A program made the position numbers and the translations under genes. Below are positions 10,436 to 19,497 of a stretch of DNA of 64,000 bases, in pieces; the first letter of the stretch is position 1; each line of letters opens with the position of its first letter. This DNA comes from Nemophila menziesii (taxonomy: Eukaryota; Streptophyta; Magnoliopsida; Boraginales; Hydrophyllaceae), in NCBI GenBank assembly GCA_029959085.1, contig JARWIR010000005.1, forward strand, positions 2,296,501 through 2,360,500, read 5' to 3'. Below the pieces are notes generated by a model. It was not told the origin of the DNA. It saw nothing but the letters and a program-made list of their open reading frames with translations, and did no database searches.

Positions 10436-10739
10436 ATGAAGTGTTTGATTTCTGTGTTATTGACCCATATAGGAAAATGTATTTTTGGAAATCAAATATT
10501 ATGCATAAATCATAAACAAATCATTTCAATTTAATATTATAAAATTTAATGTGTATACTTTACTTTCAACAAATATCAATAAACGGGAGATCTTTTAAGA
10601 TATATCGACTAATGACTTTTGTAAAGATATGTTGCACATTATGACATTTTTAGGGGCGGTGTATATCATAAATGAACGTTTTTGTTTCAAACTTTACTCA
10701 ATTTTCAATCTCATTGTCATAATCGCTTCAAGAATATAA

Positions 10740-10945
10740 ATTAAATTCAAGAATGTCTTAGTTTTTGTATTTTTTCTGTTTGGTTTTCTAGTTCGGTTTA
10801 GCATAGAAAAACTGTACCGAACCGAACTTCGGTTATTTAAAAAGTTTATACCGAACCAAACGGTTTTGTTGATTTTTGGTTTTTTGGGTTCGGTTTTTCG
10901 ATTTTTTGGATTGTTTCCTTTTTTTGGTTTTGTTTTGTTCACCCT
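10740..10945. mobile_element. CGGTT-rich hAT-like remnant, right end
   Basis: Dense GAACCGAAC and GGTTCGGTTTTT motifs run up to TGTTCACCCTTAA at about 10933-10945, which resembles the TGCTCACCCCTA terminus of the hAT element at 8556. No left terminus or target duplication was identified. It may pair with the remnant near 10.2 kb. Confidence 0.45.
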
Positions 10946-11038
10946 TAACTAGATCAATAACATAGCCTGTTTTTCTCAACTGATTTAATTTTACATAGTT
11001 TTATTAGTCTACTTTATTAAGATTTCAAACTAAATCTA

Positions 11039-11680
11039 ATGCATGTATACGTTGATGGAGGAATTATTGAATCGGCAAAAAATGTATTGGTCAAGTGGGT
11101 AAATCCTATAGGTAAAGCGAAACTAAATGTAGACGGAAGTTATGACGAACGACATAAAATTGCAGGAATTGGTGGACTACTGAGGGATAAGGATGGTGCA
11201 CTTATGGGTGGATACGTAGGACCATGTATAGTGGACTCTCCTTTTACATCAGAACTTCTTGCGCTTCACTTTGGACTATGGTGGGCAGTGAGAAAGATAT
11301 ACAAATAGCTCTATATCGAGACCGATTCAAATGAGCTCCATGCGCTAGTGAAAGGCAGGAGGAGCTCAAGTAATCGATTTTCACATTAGATCACGAATGT
11401 TGGGATATACTACAAGATTATTCCAATTTTGAGATAAATCACATTTTTCGGGAAGCAAATCAATGCGCATATAAGTTAGCTAAGGAAGGAGCATATGTTC
11501 AATCAAAACCTGCTAAGCTGGACAATTCTCCAGACTATTTTTGGAATATTATCGCAAGAGATAGAAACGGATGTCTACGGTTAGGGTAGTAGTAGATTTG
11601 TAATAATAGCTTTTGTTTTGTTCCATTTAATATTGTACTGATCGGTTTATAAACATCTTATATATGATAAAAAAGAAAAA
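11039..11680 (+). pseudogene. LINE-type RNase H remnant
   Basis: The frame from 11039 reads KWVNPIGKAKLNVDGSYDE, then GGLLRDKDG and SELLALHFGLWWA, and stops at 11308. The sequence continues as LYIETDSNELHALVKG and, after a frameshift near 11385, as INHIFREANQCAYKLAKEG to a stop at about 11588. These are the RVT_3/RNase H blocks with Asp (NVDG), Glu (SELLA) and Asp (ETDS). The last catalytic Asp is replaced by Tyr (CAYKLA instead of CADKLA). A short A-rich tail follows near 11670. It is probably a 5'-truncated LINE copy, though I found no clear target duplication. Confidence 0.8.
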
Positions 11681-12289
11681 AAGAATAAATCTTATTCAAC
11701 TAACAGAAAACAGGTTAGTTTACCATCGAAAAAAAGAACAAATTGCTAACCTATAATAATATCTGACGTATCACAATGTTACACGTAAAGAAACAGGCAT
11801 GATAGGTTTAGGGTCAAAATAGAAAAGAAAAGAGAAGACAAAACCACACATATATATGCACATGGTGATGATTAATTAATTAATAAGTCATGCACCCGGG
11901 CAGCTGGTCAGCCTGACTGTAGTATAAACTGTACTACGTAGTTGGGAATGGCCGTACAGGAACATAGCATGTGAGGCCATAACATGAACCACAGAGAACT
12001 GTCTACTTCACTTAGATATTATTATTATATTCTATTAATATGTATACGTATTACGTGTACTTATTTTTAAGGTAAATATATATTGGAAAAAAAATCTCAC
12101 GGTTCCGGCCGACGACGAAAAACAAATAAATTTTAATATTTTATCTAAATAAATATACGTATAACTAAGTTTTTAATTTTGGTCCAACCATGAATACACA
12201 TTATTTATGTCACGTTAAGTACTTACGCGTCAAATACTTTTTGATTAGGAACTTTGGATGAACTAATGCGAATGGGTTAAAACAAAATT

Positions 12290-12524
12290 GGAAAAGACAT
12301 CTAGGTACCCAAAAATTTAAAAAAAGATAAATTAGCATCCAAGGATTTGAAAATGACAAATAGGTACCTATATCCTTATCAACATCAATACTTAACGCTT
12401 TTAATTACGGTAAGTATTAACAATCGGACAAAATCGAATTATTAGGTATCTAATTATCCATATTGAAAAAACTGGGTATAAAGTTATGTTGTTTTAAAAT
12501 GGTGGTACCTATGAGGTCTTTTCC
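12290..12524. mobile_element. MITE, GGAAAAGAC family
   Basis: The left end GGAAAAGACATCTAGGTACC (12290) is mirrored by the right end GGTACCTATGAGGTCTTTTC (to about 12524). The 235-bp interior is AT-rich and non-coding. A related copy lies at 13791-14030 and a partial one probably near 13660-13735. No convincing target duplication was seen. Confidence 0.65.
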
Positions 12525-12712
12525 CTATATGTCGATATTGAAGATGAAGTTCAATTTTTTGTTAAAAGGATAGACGAAATTTGGGGTAGTTAATGACAAA
12601 ATATGTCTGATTTTTTCCATATGCCATCTTATCATCCTCTTTATGATTATTTGACGTTTAACATGAATATATTTAGAGTTTTAGTTGTCTTTCATGTTTC
12701 CATAATACGTTT

Positions 12713-13388
12713 GGGTAAATGTTACTAGGGGCCTCTAACTATCTCGATGGTCGTGTTTGGACCGCTTAACTATTAGAAATTCTAAGCAGCCCAATAATGT
12801 ATTAAAATAGTTCCAAATCACAAAATTCATTTGATTGACGTTAAAATAGTTGTTATACTTGGTTTGCACGTGTATGGTACATTACCAAAATGACAAAAAA
12901 TGTCGAGGACTATGAAACTCAATTCTCAAGACCTGGGGTAATCAAGAAATCGTTCTCTAGTTATGAGTATGAATATCTGGTATTGAAAAGTAGTGATGTT
13001 GTCATAATTTCAAATCATAATGAAAACTTTACAATTGTAAAGGTAGGGGTTCTTTACATAACATTTAAGGAAAAAAGGGGAATTTGTGGGACTTTCATAA
13101 AGCCATGAGATGGATTCAGTGGATAAGTATGTCAATTTAGCTAAACTTGTGAAATGCGATTACGATTAGAAAATTAACAAAAATGGTCATAACCAATTTT
13201 GAAAGGTATCGTGCAAACCAAGTGTATACTAAGTTTAAGAACCGTTTTTACATCAATTTTACATCAATTTAATGGAGTGGGTGATTTAAAATAATTTTGC
13301 TACATTAGTGGGTTGTTTAGGACCTGTAATAGTTAAGTGGTCTAGATTGGACAATCAAGACAGTTTACTGCTACGAGTAATATTTACC
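12713..13388. mobile_element. 676-bp element with long inverted repeats
   Basis: The first ~130 bp (GGGTAAATGTTACT... through TTTGATTGACG) and the last ~130 bp (... ATTTACCC) are diverged inverted complements, sharing GGGTAAAT, GACC(G/A)CTTAACTATTA and CCCA(A/C)TAATGTA. The short open frame inside (12890-13108) resembles no family I know. Long terminal inverted repeats without transposase suggest a non-autonomous Mutator-like or foldback element. No clean 9-bp duplication is present. Confidence 0.65.
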
Positions 13389-13790
13389 CTATAAGTTCAA
13401 ACATTTTGTGTTACACTAGATTTTTCTAAAATTCATAACCTAAAGTAATATTGTGATCGTTACACTCATGGTGGTGTGATGACCCCCACCTTTAGCGTTA
13501 CAACAGGCCACTCGCAAGTCAGGCACTTTCGAAAGTTGGCACATTAATACGAACAAAAGGTGATAAAAATCAGGGGATTGTCCAAATTAATTGTGGCATT
13601 GCTGCCAAAAAATACAATAGCTTAGGAACAAGGAGTTCGAAGGTATATATATTGTACAACTTTTAGTATAATTACCAATAAGTATCTAAATATTTACAAA
13701 AGGGTACCCAAGTATTCGATTCGGTCCAATCGTGATTCTATTATATGTTAAGCGTTTACATGTCAGATACTTTTTTATTATATAAGAAAA

Positions 13791-14030
13791 GGAAAAAATA
13801 TATTGAGGTACCCAAGAAATGTGAAAAAGGACATATAAATGTACAAGAAATATGAAAATGAACAATTACATACTTATATATTTGTCAACGTCAACAATTA
13901 ACCATTGTATTGACGATAGATACTAACAATTGGATTAAATCAAATACGTTTGGTATCTAAATGTCTCGTTAAAAAACTTGGATACCTATTTATTTAATTT
14001 TGAAACCGTAATAACCTTCAAATCTTTCCT
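13791..14030. mobile_element. Second MITE of the GGAAAAGAC family
   Basis: Left end GGAAAAAATATATTGAGGTA and right end ending AATCTTTCCT are inverted repeats. The interior shares the GGTATCTAA and AACAATCGGA/AACAATTGGA motifs and the size (240 bp) of the copy at 12290-12524. Non-coding. Confidence 0.6.
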
Positions 14031-14367
14031 TATTTTTCCTTTTAATACAAGTTTGATCAATTGACATAAATATTAAAAATCTAGAGCAATCAAAGTTATT
14101 AGTTCAAGTGATATAGATGATTAAATGGTGGATTTTTAGTGATAATGGTGTGCGGGTGTTAGTTGAGTAACAAGGTTGTTCCCTGTATCGATAGTAACTC
14201 GTGTCATCTATCTTGTCCAATTTTTCGTTCGCGTGTTTGATTGTACTTAATTTAGCTAATATTTGTCTTTCAAACTTACAAACTACCTAAAGATCTTTCT
14301 ACTTGCAAGGCAGACAATACATATTTCAGTGAGAATTCTCTTTCAGGATTATGAAATGGGCACCCAT
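14031..14367. other. AT-rich spacer, no gene seen
   Basis: Nothing beyond AT-rich intergenic sequence was recognised. Its last five bases ATAGT (14368-14372) are the target site copied by the copia insertion. Confidence 0.5.
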
Positions 14368-14372
14368 ATAGT

Positions 14373-14571
14373 TGATAACTATAGTCTTACTATAGTCTTA
14401 ACTATGGTTAATAAGTTGTTAAGCTAGAAGACAAAACTAGTTTGTTAAAAGGAATATTAGTACGTGAGTGTATTGAGTCTTGATTGTACACACTCACTCC
14501 TATATAATGTACTATCTTTTATCACAATCATACACAACATTATTTTCATATCATTTATCAAAATCATAACA
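14373..14571 (+). repeat. 5' LTR
   Basis: A 199-bp repeat beginning TGATAACTATAGTC and ending ATCATAACA. It equals the 3' LTR plus one extra 11-bp copy of a CTATAGTCTTA-type motif near the start. It would hold the promoter and transcript start of the element. Confidence 0.97.
14501..14508 (+). promoter_or_regulatory. TATA box in the 5' LTR
   Basis: TATATAAT follows CACTCACTCC about 70 bp before the LTR end, the usual place for the core promoter of a short copia LTR. The same sequence is at 19000-19007 in the 3' LTR. Confidence 0.6.
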
Positions 14572-14583
14572 TGGCATCAGAGC
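14572..14583 (+). other. Primer binding site (initiator Met-tRNA type)
   Basis: TGGCATCAGAGC starts immediately after the LTR. It differs by one base from TGGTATCAGAGC, the usual plant copia site complementary to the 3' end of initiator tRNA-Met, which primes minus-strand DNA synthesis. Confidence 0.9.
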
Positions 14584-14700
14584 CATTGAGAAGCTCTTAT
14601 GAAGCTTAAAATTTTTTTTTCACCATTAACGGTGTTCTTCATTAGCTTCGCTTCTCTCCTATAAACTCGATCCTCTTCCGCTCTCTTCGTTTTATCTTTT

Positions 14701-15509
14701 ATGGCGTCGTCTTCATCGACTCCTTCTTCTCCTCATATAACATCGAGTTAACGATTCCTGCTGGGCTTCTTCTCCTTCGTCAAAATTGGAGTAGTTTAGT
14801 CCAAGTCAAGCTTGATTCATCTAACTATGTGTTATGGCGGTCTCAAATTGAGGCTGTTCTTGATGCACATGGTTACTTAGGTCATTTAAATGGCACTGTC
14901 ACTATGCCCTTGTCGTCTGATCTGACGTATGCGACATGGTTGATAGAGGACCAACAACTCAAGGTCTCTTTATTATCGTCGATGATTCCATCGATTTTAT
15001 CTCAGGTGGTTCGTTTGTCTCGTGCTGGTGATGTCTGGAGTAAATTAGAGGAGACATTCATCACTCAATGCAGAACTCATGTTCATCAACTCAAGATGAA
15101 ACTCTGCAACATTAAAAAAGGTGATCTTAAAATGAGCGATTACTTAGCTTCTATTCAATCAATTTGCGATGGTCTTGAAACGGCTTTTGAAGCTTTACCC
15201 TTAGAAGATATCATTATGTATACGCTTAAGGGTTTACCTGCTGAATACAATCAATTTAAATCTAGTATTCGAATAACTAATGCTCATTCTACTCCTATTA
15301 GCTTTCACTCTTTAAGTAGCTGATTAGTTTCAGAGGAGCTTCATATGAATATGATTGAACAATCTGACACTACTGTGCAATCTCATACTGCTCTTTATTC
15401 GAATTCATCTTCCTCTACACATACTCGAGGTCGTGGTTCACATCATTGAGGTAGAGGCCGTGGTTTCTTTGGTAGAGGTCGTGGTGTAAATTCTTATACA
15501 CCTTCGAAT
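14701..15509 (+). pseudogene. Copia gag, broken
   Basis: The expected start ATG GCG TCG TCT (14701) ends at a TAA after 16 codons. The main gag frame is offset from it and is readable from about 14805 (KLDSSNYVLWRSQIEAVLDA) onwards, with a UBN2-type gag body (LLSSMIPSILSQVV, VWSKLEETFITQCRT, LKMKLCNIKKGD). TGA stops interrupt it at 15321-15323 and 15447-15449; the second lies in an arginine/glycine-rich RGRG tract and looks like a CGA-to-TGA change. The CCHC knuckle CQICSKIGHNALDC follows at the start of the next open stretch (about 15564). Gag would form the virus-like particle. Confidence 0.9.
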
Positions 15510-18500
15510 TTGGGAGCTCAATCCCCTGTTTCTCCGAATGGTGTACACTCTTCTTTACCTACATGTCAAATCTGCTCTAAAATTGGGCATAATGCTTTGG
15601 ATTGCTGGTATCGTACCGACTTTGTTACCTTTCCTTCACCAAGAGCTAATCGTATTGCTTTGGCTGCTCAAACTCATACACAGTCTTCAACACAGTCCTC
15701 ACATAATTCTCAATCATTACCTTCATCTTCTTATGATGCTGAACAATGGTTTTTGGACTCAGGTGCGAATAGTCATGTTACAAATGATCTCAATCTCCTT
15801 CACAGTTCATCTCCATATCAAGGAGGTAATAATGTTTCAGTTGGTAATGGTGCTGCTCTTGAGATTGCCAACACAGGTCATAGTAAGCTTCTTACACCCT
15901 CTACTGTTTTTCACCTTAATTCCATTCTTCATGTTCCTAAAATTTCATCTAATCTTTTATCTATCTCTCGTTTTACGCTTGACAACCACTGTTCTATAAC
16001 CTTTAATGCCTCCTCTGTGTCTATAATTGATAATCATTCAAATAACATTCTATTTCAGGGCCCTTGTAGAGATGGTTTGTATCCTATCTCGTTTCCTGGT
16101 GGTGGTTCAGTGTCCTCTTCCTCAAGTCTTCTTTGTTTGTCTTCCAAGTCTCAAGCCTCTTCAGCTATGATTTGGCATTTTCGGTTGGGTCATCCTTCAG
16201 CAAATGCCTCTTCTATTTTAGCACCTCTATTAGAAACTAAACTAAATTTTCATGGTGTTGACTGTGTAGCTTGTTCTGTGTCTAAAGCTCATAAATTACC
16301 ATTTACTTCCTCTGTAACTAAGAGTTTAACACCCTTTACTCTTATTCATTCGGATGTATGGGGACCTTCTCCTATTAACTCTTGTTCATCTTTTAAATAC
16401 TATGTAATTTTCATTGATGATTTTAGCAAATTCTCTTGGGTTTATCCTTTGAAGTTCAAATCCGATGTTCTTTCTGTATTTCAAACCTTTGATAAAATGG
16501 TTCAAACTCAATTCAATAAGTCAATTAAAATTTTAGGCACCGATAATGGTGGTGAATATTTGAATAAAGCCTTTTCTATATTTCTTCAATCAAATGGTGT
16601 AATCCATCAAACTAGCTGTCCTCACACTCCTGAGCAAAATGGGGTGTCTGAGAGGAAGCATAGGCATTTACTTGAAACTGCTAGAACTCTTCTTAGTCAT
16701 AGTTCTATGCCTCCTAGGTATTGGCTTGAAGCCTTAGCTTCCTCCATATATCTTATCAATATTTTACCATCTCCTAACTTAAACAATATTAGCCCTTATG
16801 AATTATTGTATCAAATTAGTCCTTCTTATAAACATCTCAAGGTTTTTGGCTGTCAATGTTTTCCTTGGCTTAAACCTTATGCCCCACACAAATTAGCTCC
16901 TAAATCAATCTCATGTGTCTTTATGGGATATTGTAACTTCTCAAAAGGTTACAAATGTCTTAACTTAAACTCTCAGAAAATATATATATCAAGACATGTA
17001 TCATTTAATGAACATGTTTTTTCCTTTTGTTTCCTCTGCTCAAACATCAATATCCTCTTGTTCAAATGATGAGCCTTCATCCTATTTTGATTTATTTAAT
17101 TTCAATATTAATCCACAGTCTTTGTCTCATCCTTTTGATCCAATTCTCCCATCACCTCAACCTTCAGTTGAGTCATCATCTACCTCAGTCTCAAATTCTT
17201 CTACACCATCCTCATCTTCATCTCCTCCACCTTCTCATATACAACCACCACCTATACGTCATCCCATGATTACTCGTAGACAAACAGGATCTTTAAAACC
17301 ATCCTATAAATGTCAACACACTCTTGAATCTTCTTCTCTCCCTATTGAACCTACCTCATATAAAGAAGCTTCTATGTTATCTTGTTGGAAATCCACTATG
17401 CAGGTGGAATACAATGCTTTACTTGATCAACATACATGGACTTTAGTTCCACCACCACTTGGGAGATCACCTATTTCATGTAAATGGGTTTATAAAGTCA
17501 AACGTAAGGCTGATGGATCAATTGCGAGGTATAAAGCACGCCTTGTTGCACGTGGTTTTTTACAAGAATATGGACTAGATTATACTGAAACATTTAGTCC
17601 AGTGGTTAAGCATCAAACTATTAGAGTAATTCTTTCTTTAGCAGCCTCTTATAATTGGAATATTATACAATTGGATGTTTCAAATGCCTTCTTACATGGC
17701 AAGCTTGATGAAGAGGTTTATATGATTCAACCTCCTGGATTTATTGATGCTCAATATCCTAATTATGTATGTAAACTAAATCGTTCTTTATACGGCTTAA
17801 AACAAGCCCCAAGGGCCTGGTACCAATTACTTGCTACCTTTTTAACTACTCATGGTTTTCAATCAAGCTCTGCAGATTCTTCTATGTTCATTAAAGGTTC
17901 AAGTTCTTCTTTAACTATTATTCTTGTTTATGTGGATGATATATTAGTTACGGGAGCAGATAATGTTGCTATTTCTAGTATTATTGCAGCTCTAAAAACA
18001 CGTTTTATGATGAAAGATCTTGGGACTCTTTCTTATTTTTTGGGTCTTGAAATTACAAGATCAAATAACTCTATCTGTGTAACTCAATCATCTTATGCTC
18101 AGTCTATTCTTCAAAAAGCTGGTTTAAGTGATTGTAAGCATAGTTCAACTCCTACACCAAGTAAATATACAGTTAAAACAGAGCATGATCTACTTCCTTA
18201 TGAAAATCCTACTCATTTTCGAACTATCACATGAGCTCTCCAATATTTGACCATTACTAGACCGGACATTACTTATGCGGTTAATCAAGTTTGTCAAACT
18301 AACACAATCCTACGAATTCAGATTATGCGGCCTTGAAGAAACTCTTACGTTATGTTAAAGGTACTATACACTATAGCCTTTCTTTCAATGCTTCATCGTC
18401 AATTCGTGCTTTCTCTGATTCTGATTGGGCGAGTAATATATCTACTAGACGTTCTACGACGGGTTATTGTATATATTTGGGTGATAATTTGATCTCATGG

Positions 18501-18875
18501 GGTTCTAAACGACAAACCACAGTATCTCGATCATCCACTGAAGCTGAATATCGAGCCTTAGCCTATGTTTCTGCAGAAATTAAGTGGCTAACATATATGC
18601 TCATGAGTTTGAAGATTAATGTTATAACTCCCACTATTTCGTGTGACAATATGTCAGCTATCGCTTTAGCTTCAAATCCGGTGTTTCATTCAAGAACACG
18701 TCATATTGATATTGATTTTCACTTTGTTCGTGAACAAGTACAAAGCAAATCACTGAATCTACTCTTTGTGCCTACTCAATCTCAATTAGCCGATGTATTC
18801 ACTAAGGGACTTTCCCCTTCTCTTTTCTCCTCACTTGTCAGCAAGCTTCCCCTTCTAAAGCGAGGCTCAGCTTGA
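15510..18875 (+). pseudogene. Copia pol (PR, IN, RT, RNase H), broken
   Basis: The frame 15510-17069 carries the protease site WFLDSGANSHVTND, the pre-integrase WHFRLGHPS region and the integrase D-D-E blocks HSDVWGP, GTDNGGEY and QNGVSERKH. A one-base shift near 17020 moves to the frame ending at 18234, with reverse transcriptase blocks CKWVYKVKRKADGS, ARLVARGF, LDVSNAFLHGKLDEEVYM, LYGLKQAPRAW and LVYVDDILVTG. A TGA at 18232-18234 replaces a Gly-type codon. Another shift near 18300-18320 leads to the RNase H frame (DSDWASN, SRSSTEAEYRA, CDNMSAIALA, HIDIDFHFVREQV), ending at 18875 next to the polypurine tract. All domains are present but cannot be made as one polyprotein. Confidence 0.95.
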
Positions 18876-18882
18876 GGGGGGA
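18874..18882 (+). other. Polypurine tract
   Basis: GAGGGGGGA lies directly before the TG of the 3' LTR and overlaps the pol stop codon. It is the standard plus-strand primer site of LTR retrotransposons. Confidence 0.9.
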
Positions 18883-19070
18883 TGATAACTATAGTCTTAA
18901 CTATGGTTAATAAGTTGTTAAGCTAGAAGACAAAACTAGTTTGTTAAAAGGAATATTAGTACGTGAGTGTATTGAGTCTTGATTGTACACACTCACTCCT
19001 ATATAATGTACTATCTTTTATCACAATCATACACAACATTATTTTCATATCATTTATCAAAATCATAACA
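18883..19070 (+). repeat. 3' LTR
   Basis: A 188-bp repeat, TGATAACT...ATCATAACA, followed at once by the target duplication ATAGT. No substitution relative to the 5' LTR was seen on visual comparison. Confidence 0.97.
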
Positions 19071-19461
19071 ATAGTTAGCAACACATTATAAGCAAAAAAA
19101 AAAAACCAGTAACAAAAAAACTAGTATTCTAGTTCTAGTATTCATGTTCCTGAAAGAGACGATCAAAATGATCACTACAAAATGCCCTGTTATTGTATCA
19201 TTAGATCTGTTGTATCATTTTTTAGGCAATGTTGTATCATGCACATAGTTCAAAAAGCTCTCCAAATAAAATAGCTAACTATATGAAAATCCAAGATCTT
19301 TGTACTAGAACAATAATTAAACTATAACAAAATAACGTATCAAGCTCAATAAATGAAAAAAAAATTGTTTAATTGCTCAATTAATCTCAGAAATCACCAA
19401 ATTAGTATCCCTTGTGTTATAAAAGATGGTTAATATATAATACTAAATAATTTTTGAATGA

Positions 19462-19497
19462 TTAAATTTCGGGGCATTGTCACGCCCCGAAATTTAA
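19462..19497. repeat. GC-cored inverted repeat
   Basis: Perfect 14-bp arms TTAAATTTCGGGGC and GCCCCGAAATTTAA are separated by the 8-bp loop ATTGTCAC. It sits exactly at the left edge of the LTR-like fragment described next, so the left arm may come from an earlier or neighbouring copy. Confidence 0.75.

Larger units (their letters stand above)
14373..19070 (+). mobile_element. Complete Ty1-copia element, coding-defective
   Basis: A 4698-bp LTR retrotransposon with perfect 5-bp target duplication ATAGT (14368-14372 and 19071-19075), TG...CA LTRs, a primer binding site directly after the left LTR and a polypurine tract directly before the right LTR. Domain order is gag, protease, integrase, reverse transcriptase, RNase H, which defines copia. 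The small size and short LTRs fit an Ale/Retrofit-type lineage (inference). By eye the LTRs are identical except for an 11-bp tandem duplication in the left one, so insertion was recent, yet the coding region carries several stops and frameshifts. Confidence 0.97.

Noticed and set aside
12890..13108. 72-residue open frame in the long-TIR element
   Set aside because: No family motif, partly overlaps inverted-repeat sequence, and no splice or start context supports it.
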